NCBI GenBank assembly: GCA_028279945.1
Contig: JANQMT010000174.1
Span: forward strand, 1-42,171
Source of the DNA: JAKSCF01 sp028279945
GTDB taxonomy: Bacteria > Bacillota > Clostridia > Peptostreptococcales > JAAYPU01
Direction of reading: 5' to 3'
Length of the DNA stretch: 42,171 nt
Notes under the pieces: generated by a model
What the model saw: the letters and a program-made list of their open reading frames with translations, nothing else
Told to the model about the DNA's origin: nothing
The model's database searches: none
Made by a program: the position numbers and the translations under genes
Part shown: positions 24,936 through 33,965 of the stretch, one piece after another
Position numbering within the stretch: the first letter of the stretch is position 1
How the letters are laid out: each line of letters begins with the position of its first letter

Positions 24936-25799
24936 ATGGTAAACATGGATGGTTCAAGCGATAAAGCTCATCGAATCTTATATTGCTTTGCCGAGATTGC
25001 TGAATACTACAATAATACAACGCCTAATGACATGGGGTTGTCTGTCATTGAAGGAAGGGATTATCTTGCCTATGTAGCCGCTCAAAACTTGGATTTGAAA
25101 ATAAAAAAAGGGGACAAGCTGAAAGAAGGTATACTTGCAGATATTGCAATGAAACAGAGAGAACAATTGGTCAAGGTATATTCAAAAGAAACATCACCTT
25201 TTGGAGTACCTTACGTTGCCAATGCATTCCCAATTTTAGACAACAATGGTGATGCTATAGGCTGTGTCGTTACAACTCAGTCCACCGTTACTCAAGACTT
25301 AATCAAACAAACTTCAGATGAGATGAGTGCTTCCTCATCTGAACTTGAACAGAAGATGGGATCATTAGAAGAAAGCTCCCAAATATTAAATAACTTAGGT
25401 ATGGAATTATACAAAATAGCTTCACAAACTGTTGAGCAGGCTAAGAATATTGATGAAATATTAAATATTATAAAATCAATTTCATCCCAAACCAATTTAC
25501 TGGGTTTGAATGCTGCCATAGAAGCTGCAAGGCTAGGTAATGCAGGTAAAGCTTTTGAGGTTGTAGCCAATGAAATCAGAAAATTAGCCAAGCGTAGTGC
25601 AGAATCTGTCAAAGAAGTTACTGATGTTTTAAATGAGATTAGAGAGCATAATATTCAGGCCCACGGTAAAAGTAGTGACATTTTCAAATATGTAAAAACC
25701 CAAGTCGATACCATCAACCATACAACAATGTCTAGTCAAGAGTTGTCAAAGATGGCAAAAAAACTTCAACAGATTGCAAATGAAATGTGGGATGAGTAA
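24936..25799 (+). CDS. Soluble methyl-accepting-type signalling protein (287 aa)
   Basis: The protein lacks membrane segments. Residues ~1-115 form a sensor-like domain ending FPILDNNGDAIGCVV, of a type seen in cytoplasmic signalling proteins. Residues ~120-287 are a short MCP signalling hairpin with the highly conserved tip SQTNLLGLNAAIEAARLG followed by GKAFEVVANEIRKLAKRS. It probably docks to CheW/CheA from the cytosol, sensing a metabolite. GAGGGAGG precedes the ATG. No che genes are nearby. Its position between an MFS carrier and the sigma-54 catabolic units suggests it senses one of their substrates, which is inference. Confidence 0.88.
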   Translation: MVNMDGSSDKAHRILYCFAEIAEYYNNTTPNDMGLSVIEGRDYLAYVAAQNLDLKIKKGDKLKEGILADIAMKQREQLVKVYSKETSPFGVPYVANAFPILDNNGDAIGCVVTTQSTVTQDLIKQTSDEMSASSSELEQKMGSLEESSQILNNLGMELYKIASQTVEQAKNIDEILNIIKSISSQTNLLGLNAAIEAARLGNAGKAFEVVANEIRKLAKRSAESVKEVTDVLNEIREHNIQAHGKSSDIFKYVKTQVDTINHTTMSSQELSKMAKKLQQIANEMWDE

Positions 25800-25802
25800 C
25801 CA

Positions 25803-25840
25803 TATAAAGAAAAGTGTGTAATATTGTCAAAAAAGTGTGC
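25803..25840 (+). promoter_or_regulatory. Upstream activator-site-like block 1, shared with 29273-29310
   Basis: The block reads ATAAAGAAAAGTGTGTAAT then ATTGTCAAAAAAGTGTGC and matches 29273-29310 in all but about four bases. Its core TGTGTAATATTGTCA (25815-25829) recurs as TGTGCGATATTGTCA and TGTGCCATATTGACA before the next unit. It lies ~95 bp before a sigma-54 promoter, a normal enhancer distance. Confidence 0.7.
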
Positions 25841-25922
25841 TTTTCATTATATGTATGCGTCAAATTGGCATATAATTTGATTTAAAACAAATGTAATTAG
25901 CTAAAAAGAAGTATTTTTTAAA

Positions 25923-25938
25923 TGGCATAAGAATTGTA
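25923..25938 (+). promoter_or_regulatory. Sigma-54 promoter of the VOC/SSS unit
   Basis: TGGCAT-N5-TTGTA at the correct -24/-12 spacing, 116 bp before the VOC gene; the flanks (TTTTTTAAA before it) match the promoter at 29393. Confidence 0.75.
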
Positions 25939-26053
25939 TACAGTGTATGAATATAAAGAAAATATTTTCATTAATTGATGTTATTTTACAAAGTCAACAA
26001 AGAGAGGAGGCTATATTTTCATTAAAGAGTATATATCGTAGGAGGTTTTGTAA

Positions 26054-26494
26054 ATGATTGGTATTGTACATGCAGGAATTACTGTTTCCAGTTTAGAAAA
26101 GAGTATTCCATTTTACAGAGATGTCTTAGAACTAAAGCTAATAAAAGAAGAACCGGTAAGAAAAGCAAGAGGGGAAAAATTAGGGGTTCCTGGAGCAGTT
26201 ATTAAAATTGCAGTATTTCAGGTAGGTGATACAAATGAAACATTAGAACTGATTGAATATATTAAACCTGATTCTTCTAATGTTTATGGAAGACCAGTAA
26301 ATTCTATTGGACAAGTACATGTCGCTTTTAGAGTTAAAAATATTGAAGAAAAAATTAAGCACATGAAAAAGTATGGTGTTAAGTTTGTTTCAGAAGACTT
26401 TGAAAAAATTCCGGATGGTCCGTTGGCAGGATGGAAATGGATATATTTCAAAGATCCTGACGGAGTAAATATGGAACTAATACAAGAATCATAA
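26054..26494 (+). CDS. VOC (glyoxalase/methylmalonyl-CoA epimerase-like) protein
   Basis: The 146-residue protein is one vicinal-oxygen-chelate unit: GIVHAGITVSSLEKSIPFYRD at the start, VHVAFRVKNIEEK (about 93-105) and FKDPDGVNMELIQ at the end. The metal ligands are likely His5, His95 and Glu143. Members are lyases, epimerases or dioxygenases; methylmalonyl-CoA epimerase-like layout is closest, but the reaction is not certain. GGAGG precedes the ATG. It is the first gene after the sigma-54 promoter and is followed by an SSS symporter, so its substrate probably derives from the compound imported by that symporter. Confidence 0.85.
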   Translation: MIGIVHAGITVSSLEKSIPFYRDVLELKLIKEEPVRKARGEKLGVPGAVIKIAVFQVGDTNETLELIEYIKPDSSNVYGRPVNSIGQVHVAFRVKNIEEKIKHMKKYGVKFVSEDFEKIPDGPLAGWKWIYFKDPDGVNMELIQES

Positions 26495-26560
26495 AAGTAT
26501 TTCAAAAACAACTTATTCTTAAGTTATAGAAATACTTGTTTATTGTAAGGAGGGTTAATT

Positions 26561-28276
26561 TTGACAACTCAAATTGTTCAAGTATCAATAATAGCAATCT
26601 ACTTAATAGTATTAATATTTGTAGGAAAAACAGCTGGGCCACAGATAAAGAGCCATACTGACTATCATTTGGCTGGAAGACAAATGAGCTGGGTTATTAT
26701 CGCAGCAGGTTTAGCAGGTACAAATTATAGTGGGGCTGTGACCACTTCGGTAGCTAGCCTTGGATACCAATTCGGAATAGGAGGGCTGTGGTTCGAAGCA
26801 GCTACGGTAATAGGTTTTATTATATGTGCGTTTATATATGTAAGACGAGCAAGATTATCAGGAGCATTCACAATTTCTGAGTTATTTGAAGTACGCTATG
26901 ATTTTCCTACTCGATTAATAGCCGGGTTATTTATTATGCTTTCAGGTATTGCAGCAGCGGCAGCACAGTTTAAAGGAATAGGATTGATCGTTTCAACTTT
27001 ATTCAATGTACCAGAATCATATGGAATCGCAGCCGCATGGATTATAATAGTTATATATATGACGTTTGCAGGTTTTTGGGCTACAAATCTAACGAATTTA
27101 CCACAATTATTATTCTGTTTTTTATCTTTTCCAGTGATATTTTTATGGGCAGTGAAAACATATGGAGGTTGGGCAACCCTGACTTCAAATATTGTTGTTC
27201 CGGCTGGTATGGAAAATACGTATTTCACTCCTTGGAGTGCGCCCCTTGCTTTAGTAATGACCTGGGCGTTAATGTGGATGTGGATTAATGAGTGGGGTTC
27301 TCAATGGTATTTTCAAAGAGCCGTTGCTGCAAGAAATGTTCATCATGCCAAACTGGGCTTCTTAGTAGCAGGATTAATATTATTAATTGGTGTATTAATT
27401 CCAATACTGGGAATAGGCATGTATGCCAGATTAGTTAATCCAAACCTTGAAAATCCTGAACTTGCATTAAGCTCGATGTTATTAAATGCACCGGCGCTGC
27501 TTGGAGGTTTAGCAGCTGCAGGAATATTTGCAGCAGCGATGTCAACCGTAGATGGATGCAGTATGGGCGCAATTACAGTTCTTGTAAGAGATTTTTATCA
27601 TAGAACAATAAAACCAAATGCTTCAGCAAGCGAATTAACAAAAATATCGAGAATTGTAACTGTAAGTGTTTTAATAATCATTTTAATATTAGCAACAATG
27701 TTGACAAGTGCATTAAAGGGATTAGGGTACATATTTATATTTAATACCGGCTTATTTGCAGCGCTGCTTTCTGCATTGTACTGGAAAAAAGCCAGTAAAG
27801 AAGGTGCATTATTGTCAATTTTAGCCGGAGGCGGATTTGCTGTATATTGGACATTGTCCGGAGGATCAAAGTTTTTCCATGGTGCATGGTGGGCTTTTGC
27901 AATAAGTGCAGTGGTAATGGTAGTTGTAAGCTTAATCGTGTCTAAAACAGGGCCATGGTGGGGAAATAATAAAATTATTAAAAACCATTTATTAGCCGAA
28001 GAGATTATGTTTTTTATGCAAAATAGAAATGTTACATTTGCAGATTTAATTGATCGGACAGGTGCTCATGCAGCAGAATTAAGGCTTGTAATTAGTGGAT
28101 TAGTAATGGAAGGAGAATTAAGAGAAATAGATTATTTGACCTATTCATTAAAAGAAAATTCATCTGTGCAAGATGAATTCAAAAAAGATAGTTCTGCCAG
28201 CAGGGATGTCATGATGATTATATTTGTTATAATCGCAGTGGCAACATTATTTGTTATGTGGAACATTACCCATTAA
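26561..28276 (+). CDS. Sodium:solute symporter (SSS) with C-terminal winged-helix-like extension
   Basis: The first ~470 residues are a normal SSS-family carrier: AGRQMSWVIIAAGLAGTNYSGA near the N-terminus, and about 12-13 membrane segments. Residues ~475-540 are soluble and read like a small helix-turn-helix unit (EEIMFFMQNRNVTFADLID followed by a VISGLVMEGELREIDYL segment), after which one more membrane segment (MMIIFVIIAVATLFVMW) ends the protein. The start is TTG with an excellent AAGGAGGG site. The substrate is unknown. A tiny membrane protein and a stand-alone winged-helix protein follow, so the carrier may be regulated through these parts. Confidence 0.88.
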   Translation: MTTQIVQVSIIAIYLIVLIFVGKTAGPQIKSHTDYHLAGRQMSWVIIAAGLAGTNYSGAVTTSVASLGYQFGIGGLWFEAATVIGFIICAFIYVRRARLSGAFTISELFEVRYDFPTRLIAGLFIMLSGIAAAAAQFKGIGLIVSTLFNVPESYGIAAAWIIIVIYMTFAGFWATNLTNLPQLLFCFLSFPVIFLWAVKTYGGWATLTSNIVVPAGMENTYFTPWSAPLALVMTWALMWMWINEWGSQWYFQRAVAARNVHHAKLGFLVAGLILLIGVLIPILGIGMYARLVNPNLENPELALSSMLLNAPALLGGLAAAGIFAAAMSTVDGCSMGAITVLVRDFYHRTIKPNASASELTKISRIVTVSVLIIILILATMLTSALKGLGYIFIFNTGLFAALLSALYWKKASKEGALLSILAGGGFAVYWTLSGGSKFFHGAWWAFAISAVVMVVVSLIVSKTGPWWGNNKIIKNHLLAEEIMFFMQNRNVTFADLIDRTGAHAAELRLVISGLVMEGELREIDYLTYSLKENSSVQDEFKKDSSASRDVMMIIFVIIAVATLFVMWNITH

Positions 28277-28303
28277 TAAATAATTAATTTAGAGGTGATT
28301 TTT

Positions 28304-28411
28304 ATGAAAAAGACTGAAAAAATGTTTGTTCAATCAAGTGATGTAGCTGTAGTTGTTGGTTTGATTATAATAGGTGTTATAATGATAGGTTATTTAAACA
28401 TGATTCCTTAA
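28304..28411 (+). CDS. Tiny single-segment membrane protein (35 aa), symporter partner
   Basis: GAGGTG precedes the ATG. The protein is a short polar start (MKKTEKMFVQ) and one membrane segment (VAVVVGLIIIGVIMIGYL), ending NMIP. It lies 27 bp past the SSS gene and 11 bp before the next. Similar tiny genes follow the second SSS symporter. Small accessory subunits are known for several sodium symporters, so this is likely one. Confidence 0.7.
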   Translation: MKKTEKMFVQSSDVAVVVGLIIIGVIMIGYLNMIP

Positions 28412-28422
28412 GGAGGGATACA

Positions 28423-28653
28423 ATGTCTAAATTTAATTTAAATGAAGAAGAAATCAGTGTGTTGAAAATAATTAAAAAGTACAATGACAAGAATCAGAAG
28501 ATAGATTTTTATAATATAGTAAATGAACTGGAAACTGAAACAACAAAAATGATTCCTGTATTTAGTAGGCTTGAAGACGACGAATATGTCAAATCTTATG
28601 GCATAATATATCGATATTTTAAGCTTACAGAAAAAGGTTTGGCGAAACTATAA
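28423..28653 (+). CDS. Small winged-helix protein (76 aa)
   Basis: AAGGAGGG precedes the ATG. The layout is three helices and a hairpin: LNEEEISVLKIIKKYND, FYNIVNELETETTKMIPVFS (recognition helix region), then YGIIYRYFKLTEKGLAKL, whose last part is the LTEKG wing common in MarR/PadR-like proteins. It resembles the soluble extension of the upstream symporter, so it may regulate or mimic that part. It could also be a small DNA-binding repressor. It ends the VOC-SSS unit before a strong terminator. Confidence 0.7.
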   Translation: MSKFNLNEEEISVLKIIKKYNDKNQKIDFYNIVNELETETTKMIPVFSRLEDDEYVKSYGIIYRYFKLTEKGLAKL

Positions 28654-28692
28654 ACATAATTTATTATCTCAAATTAATCCAATGATATAAGG

Positions 28693-28737
28693 CTGTCTCG
28701 CTGTAGAAAGAAATTTCTAGAGCGGGACAGTTTTTTT
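28693..28737 (+). terminator. Strong intrinsic terminator of the VOC-SSS unit
   Basis: CTGTCTCGCT...AGCGGGACAG with an inner TAGAAA/TTTCTA stem, followed by TTTTTTT. Confidence 0.92.
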
Positions 28738-28795
28738 ATATGGTCAGAAAAATATTTTTATTTTAAATCTAATCTTTAGTAGGGGTTGTTTTGTA

Positions 28796-29185
28796 CTAAC
28801 GTTTTGATTGATAGCTTGTGTAATTTTTAAAAAGATTGGTCACAGCTAAAGAAGTATATTTTTCAAAGCTGAGTTGCCCTTTATCTAAATCAGTGATACT
28901 CAAACTTTCTAATTCATTAAAAGGTAAAACCTTTGGTATTTTAAAAATTCTAGCGGTTATGAGCTTGTTGGCCTTGATGATACAATGCTCAGAATCAACC
29001 GCTGCAAATACCATAATTTTTGTTCGGAAAAAACCAGGATTTTTTCCCATGAAAACTTTTCCATAATCAGATAAAGAGTGAAGCGTATTTTTCATATACA
29101 GTCCCTGGAGAAAACTAAAAAAATTTTGAATAATCCATACAATGCCTAAGCAAATCAGCAAATTCCAAAACATCATTTGAATCAA
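28796..29185 (-). CDS. GutM-like protein (129 aa)
   Basis: The N-terminus is one membrane segment (FWNLLICLGIVWIIQNFFSFLQG), then a small domain with YGKVFMGKNPGFFRTKIMVFAAVDSEH (split here at 20), followed by KIPKVLPFNELESLSI. This order matches the GutM family, a small membrane-tethered protein first described beside the sorbitol operon as an activator. No sugar operon is here, so the role is uncertain. It reads opposite to the catabolic units. Part of its upstream region (29186-29280) overlaps the repeat block at 29273. Confidence 0.6.
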   Translation of the reverse strand: MIQMMFWNLLICLGIVWIIQNFFSFLQGLYMKNTLHSLSDYGKVFMGKNPGFFRTKIMVFAAVDSEHCIIKANKLITARIFKIPKVLPFNELESLSITDLDKGQLSFEKYTSLAVTNLFKNYTSYQSKR

Positions 29186-29272
29186 ATCCTTTCTTTCTGT
29201 AAAAACTATTGCAAAAAATAAACTTAATTTTGATAATTTTGCAAGAATGATGCCTGATTTTTTTTGTATCCG

Positions 29273-29339
29273 TATAAAGAATAGTGTGCGATATTGTCAA
29301 AAAAGTGTGTCGCTATTTTAAATATGTGCCATATTGACA
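29273..29339 (+). promoter_or_regulatory. Upstream activator-site-like block 2, two copies of the TGTG-ATATTG-CA motif
   Basis: The core TGTGCGATATTGTCA (29285-29299) and TGTGCCATATTGACA (29325-29339) lie 40 bp apart, so about four helical turns. The first is in the block shared with 25803-25840. They lie 55-110 bp before the sigma-54 promoter at 29393. Confidence 0.7.
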
Positions 29340-29392
29340 TGAGATTTATTTGTAATAAATCATAATCTGCTAATATTAAATACTTTTTAAAA

Positions 29393-29407
29393 TGGCACAA
29401 AATTTGT
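29393..29407 (+). promoter_or_regulatory. Sigma-54 promoter of the M24-cupin unit
   Basis: TGGCAC-N5-TTGT at the right spacing, 86 bp before the M24 gene; shares CTTTTTAAAATGGCA with the other sigma-54 promoters. Confidence 0.82.
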
Positions 29408-29492
29408 ATATATAAATGAACGAAAAGAGAGAAATTGCTTTTTCTTTGTTCGTCTTTTCATAAACACTTATTTTGAGATAGGAGGAACCGAA

Positions 29493-30722
29493 ATGAAATA
29501 CGGTCAAAACGGCGTAGATTTTGAACAAGGAGTAGATTATTCAAGACTAAGAAATCACCGTTTAAAAAGAGCAAAACAACAGATGATGGAAAAAGGACTA
29601 GGGGCACTTATCTGCTATGATTTTGATAATATCAGATATATTACAGGGACACATGTGGGGGAATGGTGCAGAAATAAAATGAATCGATACTGCATACTTC
29701 CGGAAGATAATGAGCCGTTACTATTTGATCCTGCAACACCTTCAAAAAGAGAAAGAATGCCATGGGTCGCAGATCGTGTACATCCTGCAGTTGGATCAAT
29801 GCGAGGTGCCATCCCAGAAAACGCTAATATGGTTGAAGATGTAGCAAATGATATTGAAAGATGGTTAAAAGAATATGGTGTTGAGAAAAAGCCTATCGGT
29901 ATGGATATTGTTGACATCCCATTGATTCGGGAACTGGAAAAAAGAGGGATTGAAATTGTTGATGGACAGCAAGCTATGCTGGATGCACGTATTATTAAAT
30001 CTCCAGATGAAATAGAACTATTAAAGACAGCAGCAGCTATGGTAGATGCAACTTATGAAGATATTGCAAGAGCTATTAAGCCTGGCGTTAAGGAAAGTGA
30101 TCTTGTTGCTATTGCTAATGAAAGATTATACTCAATGGGTTCAGAGTTGGTAGAGTGTGTTAACAGTATTTCAGGGCCAAGGGGCGTGCCCCATTGTCAT
30201 ACATTCTCAAATAGAATGATAAGACCAGGGGAGATCGTTTACTTAGACATTATGCATTCCTATAACGGTTACAGAACTTGCTATTATAGAACATTTGTGT
30301 GCGGCAAGCCTTCAAAGGAACAAATAAAAGCTTACGAAAATGCTTACAAGTGGGTTTATGATTCAATAGCACAAGTAAAGCCGGGTGCTACAACTGCAGA
30401 TGTTGCAAAAGCATGGCCTGCTGCAGAAGAATTAGGATATAGAAATGAAAAAGAAGCTTATCTGTTGCAGTTTGCACATGGTATTGGACTGAGCATTTGG
30501 GAGAAACCAATTATCTCAAGACTTTTTTCTCTTGATACACCATTTGAAATCAAAGAGGGGATGGTATTTGCTTTAGAGACCTATTGCCCATCTGCTGATG
30601 GTACGGGGGGCGCAAGAATTGAAGAAGAAGTGGTTGTTACTAAAGATGGTTGTGAAGTTATAACGAAATATCCAAGTGAAGAACTGGTGTCATGTGGATT
30701 ACCAGGCTGCATGGTATATTAA
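29493..30722 (+). CDS. M24-family hydrolase/lyase-like protein (409 aa), one metal ligand replaced
   Basis: The protein has the creatinase-type N-domain and the pita-bread C-domain of family M24 (Xaa-Pro dipeptidases, creatinase, DMSP lyase DddP and others). Of the five usual metal ligands, Asp252 (YLDIMHS), His329 (HGIGL), Glu362 (LETY) and Glu377 (RIEEE) are seen, but the second Asp is Cys263 (GYRTCYYRT in place of GY..D..RT). That makes it unlikely to be a normal metallopeptidase; a one-metal or non-metal role is possible. GGAGG precedes the ATG. It starts an operon with a 3-hydroxyisobutyrate-dehydrogenase-type enzyme, a cupin and an SSS symporter, so it probably opens or cleaves the imported compound. 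Exact reaction unknown. Confidence 0.82.
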   Translation: MKYGQNGVDFEQGVDYSRLRNHRLKRAKQQMMEKGLGALICYDFDNIRYITGTHVGEWCRNKMNRYCILPEDNEPLLFDPATPSKRERMPWVADRVHPAVGSMRGAIPENANMVEDVANDIERWLKEYGVEKKPIGMDIVDIPLIRELEKRGIEIVDGQQAMLDARIIKSPDEIELLKTAAAMVDATYEDIARAIKPGVKESDLVAIANERLYSMGSELVECVNSISGPRGVPHCHTFSNRMIRPGEIVYLDIMHSYNGYRTCYYRTFVCGKPSKEQIKAYENAYKWVYDSIAQVKPGATTADVAKAWPAAEELGYRNEKEAYLLQFAHGIGLSIWEKPIISRLFSLDTPFEIKEGMVFALETYCPSADGTGGARIEEEVVVTKDGCEVITKYPSEELVSCGLPGCMVY

Positions 30723-30752
30723 TTAAATTATTCTATAGGGAGGTTTTTTATA

Positions 30753-31631
30753 ATGGCTAGAATTGGTTGGATTGGATTAGGGAACATGGGCATTCCTATG
30801 AGTCAAAACTTAATCAAAGCAGGGCAAGAAGTAACCGTTTGGAACAGAACGAAGTCCAAAGCAAAGCCTGTGTTGGATGCAGGTGCTGAGTGGGCAGATT
30901 CTCCTAAAGAAATCGCTGAAAAGTGTGATTACATTTTTACTATGGTTTCAGATGGACATGTCCTTCAAGCTGTTAATTTTGGAGATAACGGCGTTATTGC
31001 AGGACTTTCAGCTGGAAAGATTGTTATTGATATGAGTACGGTTTCACCTGCAGAATCAGCAAAAGTTAATGAAGCTATCGAAGCTAAAGGCTGTAAATTA
31101 TTAAGAGCACCTGTTACCGGAAGTACAGTTTTAGCTCAAAACGCAACATTAGGCGTCTTAGCATCCGGGGATAAAGAAGCTTATGAAAAAGTATTACCCT
31201 GCTTTGAAGCAATGGGTAAAAATCAATTTTATTTAGGCTTAGGTGAAGAATCTAGGACTATGAAATTAGCATTAAATATGATGATTGGTACAAGTATGCA
31301 AATGCTTGCAGAGACAATGGTACTTGCAGAAAAAGCTGGATTAGATTGGGGAAAAGCCTTAGAAGTGATTGGTGGTAGTGCTGTAGCATCACCACTTGTA
31401 GGTTATAAAGTGGGACCGGTTTCTAAAAGAGATTACAGCCCGGCGTTTAGCGTCAAGTTAATGGAAAAAGATTTTGATTTAGCATTGACAGCAGCACAAC
31501 AATTTGGCGTATCACTTCCAATTACTGCGATGACAAGACAATTCCTAGCTTCAGCAGAAGCAAGAGGGAAGGGCGATAAAGACTTCTCTGTTCTTGTTGA
31601 GCTAGCTGAAGAATTATCAGGCATTAAATAA
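30753..31631 (+). CDS. 3-hydroxyisobutyrate-dehydrogenase family oxidoreductase
   Basis: The 292-residue protein is full length. It begins IGWIGLGNMGIPMSQNL, the dinucleotide-binding signature, has NRTKSKAKP that favours NADP, the substrate-binding APVTGS loop (about 125) and the catalytic-Lys helix KLALNMMIG (about 171-179). Relatives act on 3-hydroxyisobutyrate, tartronate semialdehyde, 4-hydroxybutyrate or glyoxylate-type substrates; the substrate cannot be told. GGGAGG precedes the ATG. It lies 30 bp past the M24 gene and 30 bp before the cupin. Confidence 0.9.
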   Translation: MARIGWIGLGNMGIPMSQNLIKAGQEVTVWNRTKSKAKPVLDAGAEWADSPKEIAEKCDYIFTMVSDGHVLQAVNFGDNGVIAGLSAGKIVIDMSTVSPAESAKVNEAIEAKGCKLLRAPVTGSTVLAQNATLGVLASGDKEAYEKVLPCFEAMGKNQFYLGLGEESRTMKLALNMMIGTSMQMLAETMVLAEKAGLDWGKALEVIGGSAVASPLVGYKVGPVSKRDYSPAFSVKLMEKDFDLALTAAQQFGVSLPITAMTRQFLASAEARGKGDKDFSVLVELAEELSGIK

Positions 31632-31661
31632 AAAAACATTGATTTTAGGGAGGATTATAAA

Positions 31662-32384
31662 ATGGCTAAAGCATATGTAATAAACGTATACGATTGTGCT
31701 CCTGCACAACCCCCAAAGCATCTTAATGCAACAGCATGGTGTATGGCAAATCCTGCAATGATGGATTCAGATAGTTTTAATTTCTTCTCAATTTGTGAAA
31801 TCAGATTTGGCGGTGCAGCTATTACTGATAATCACAAAGATGCAGACCACTGCTATTTCATTCTTTCAGGAAAAGGATACTCTATTATTAACGGAAAAAG
31901 ATATGAGTATCAACCTGGCGATGTTATGTGGATTCCAGGAAACTCTGATCACGAGATGTATCCAATAGGAATAGAGACATTAAGATTCGTTGTTACCCTT
32001 ACAACAAAGGACTTTAATCAAACAGAACCATTTATCAGAAATATCAAAGAAGTCTCACCGGTTGTTCCTCCTAAGCATATTGATGCAAGTGCATATCCTA
32101 TTGTAACGCCTAAAAATGGCGGCAGTAATACCATTGAATTTCATGTAACTGAAATCAGACCTGATGGATGTGCTGAAAAAGACGTTCATGAAGATGCAGA
32201 CCATGTGTATTATTTCATATCTGGAAGCGGATATACAATCTGTGACGGTGAAAGATTAGATTTCGGACCAAATGATGCATTGTATGTTCCTAAAGGAACT
32301 GAACATGAAATGTATGTGGAAGGAGAAGAAACACTAAGAATGGTAGTGACTTTTGGACCTTCTCGTAGGGTTATGAGACCATAG
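31662..32384 (+). CDS. Double-cupin protein (240 aa)
   Basis: Two cupin domains occur in tandem. The first has DNHKDADHCYFILSGKGY and PGDVMWIPGNSDHEMY; the second has DVHEDADHVYYFISGSGY and PNDALYVPKGTEHEMY. Each carries the H(x)4DH...E/H metal set of small cupin enzymes. Both halves also start with a PPKH(L/I)(N/D)A motif, so the protein is an internal duplication. No signal peptide. It could be an isomerase, lyase or dioxygenase acting on the pathway intermediate. GGGAGG precedes the ATG. Confidence 0.85.
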   Translation: MAKAYVINVYDCAPAQPPKHLNATAWCMANPAMMDSDSFNFFSICEIRFGGAAITDNHKDADHCYFILSGKGYSIINGKRYEYQPGDVMWIPGNSDHEMYPIGIETLRFVVTLTTKDFNQTEPFIRNIKEVSPVVPPKHIDASAYPIVTPKNGGSNTIEFHVTEIRPDGCAEKDVHEDADHVYYFISGSGYTICDGERLDFGPNDALYVPKGTEHEMYVEGEETLRMVVTFGPSRRVMRP

Positions 32385-32407
32385 TTATTTTTAAAATATT
32401 AATGATG

Positions 32408-32426
32408 GCGGGGTATTGTACCCCGC
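32408..32426 (+). other. GC-rich hairpin between cupin and symporter genes
   Basis: GCGGGGTA-TTG-TACCCCGC is a perfect 8-bp stem without a T-run. In an operon this more likely stabilises the upstream message or tunes expression than ends it. Confidence 0.7.
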
Positions 32427-32474
32427 AAAAAGTTCCGCAAGAATATTATAGAATTAATGTGGAGGATAAAACTT

Positions 32475-33926
32475 ATGAAATTCGGTATTTTATTTGCAGT
32501 TTTATTATATGAAATCGTTGTTATTTTTGGAGTTGGTTTTTACATCTCTAAGAAGCGTAACAAAAGTGAAGAAGGCGGCTTTGCACTGGCAGGAAGAAGT
32601 ATGGGCATAGCGACACTCGCTTCAACTATAGCGCTTACAGTGCTTGGAACGGCACATATATTAGGTATATTTGAAATGGCATATGGAATGGGTGCTATTG
32701 CAATATGGTTCAGTTTGGCACACGTTATCTTGATCATAGTGGCATGTCTCGTAACAGGTATATGGGTAAGACGATTGGGCATTACAACAGTACCTGAAGC
32801 ATTAAGAGATATGTATGGAAAAGGTGTCAGTACGGCTATCGCTTGTGTTATGGCTGGGGTCATTTGGGGAATTTTGACTTTGGAAACCCAAGGGGTAGGT
32901 ATTGTAGTAGCTACCATGACTGGGTGGAGTATCAGTCAGGCAGCGATTGTGGGTGGTATTCTTGGAATTTTTTATGTTGTATTAGCGGGCATGGAAGAAG
33001 TAGGCGCTGTAAATGTAATAAATGCAATTATCATGTACATTGGTCTTATCATTGCTACAGCTTTTATTGCAATGCAGCTTCCTGGTGGAAATTTTAATTC
33101 AGTACAAGCATTCTTTGACGCTGATCCTGCTCAAAATTTTATGACCAGCATATTTGGTACACCCGAACTATTCATTACATTTGCAGTAGGTAATATTATA
33201 GCGGTTACTTTCTGTCAAGGGATTAGCCAGATGCTGATGCAGGCTTGTATGGCAGCAAAAGACGAAAGTACAATTCGGAAAACATTATGGGTTGCAGCGC
33301 CATTAAACGGAATGTTCGGCGTATTTGCAGTCGTAATCGGCCTTACAGCAAGATCAATTCCTGAATTCGCAGAATTAGGACCTAAAATGGCAGCTACTAC
33401 AATGTTGGTTAATATGCTTCCTGCTTGGCTTGGAGCGTTGCTTCTTGCATCCTTACTGGCGGCTATACTTTCAACTTTTGCAATGACAGCTCTTACACCA
33501 GCAACTATTTTTGCAATGGATATCTATAAAGGCTTCTTTAATAAAGATGCAGATGAAAAACAAGTAACAAAAACGATAAGAATAATGGTTGTTATTTTAG
33601 CAGTTATTGCAATAGCAATTGCGTCTTATCTACCTCCGATATTAGGAGCAATTAATTGGCTTTTTGCTTGGCTTGTGCCTGTATTTTGGATGTTTATATT
33701 GGGTTTGTTCTGGAAAAGAAGCACAGCTGTTGGAGCAGCAACTATCATCATAACTTGGATACTTAACCTTGCATGGTCATTTACGAGCATTCCTGCAAGC
33801 ATTGGTGGAATTGTCGGATCACTTCCAAATGCATATGTAACACTTGTAGTTTCACTTATTGTATTGATTGTAGGTAATCTTATCGTTAAAGGTGAGCCAG
33901 CTTACATCAAATCGGCAAATCATTAA
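32475..33926 (+). CDS. Sodium:solute symporter (SSS), second copy (483 aa)
   Basis: A TGGAGG site and 9-bp spacing choose ATG 32475 (MKFGILFAVLLYEIVV) over an ATG at 32457 with no site. The protein has the usual SSS layout of about 13 membrane segments, with GGFALAGRSMGIATLASTIAL near residue 34 and the sodium-site region SLLAAILSTFAMTALTPATIF at about 330 (quoted in part). Unlike the first SSS it has no soluble extension. Two tiny membrane protein genes follow. The substrate is probably the compound processed by the M24-dehydrogenase-cupin genes. Confidence 0.9.
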   Translation: MKFGILFAVLLYEIVVIFGVGFYISKKRNKSEEGGFALAGRSMGIATLASTIALTVLGTAHILGIFEMAYGMGAIAIWFSLAHVILIIVACLVTGIWVRRLGITTVPEALRDMYGKGVSTAIACVMAGVIWGILTLETQGVGIVVATMTGWSISQAAIVGGILGIFYVVLAGMEEVGAVNVINAIIMYIGLIIATAFIAMQLPGGNFNSVQAFFDADPAQNFMTSIFGTPELFITFAVGNIIAVTFCQGISQMLMQACMAAKDESTIRKTLWVAAPLNGMFGVFAVVIGLTARSIPEFAELGPKMAATTMLVNMLPAWLGALLLASLLAAILSTFAMTALTPATIFAMDIYKGFFNKDADEKQVTKTIRIMVVILAVIAIAIASYLPPILGAINWLFAWLVPVFWMFILGLFWKRSTAVGAATIIITWILNLAWSFTSIPASIGGIVGSLPNAYVTLVVSLIVLIVGNLIVKGEPAYIKSANH

Positions 33927-33965
33927 TAGCTTTTAATGAAAATGAAGTCTTAGAGGAGGATAAGT

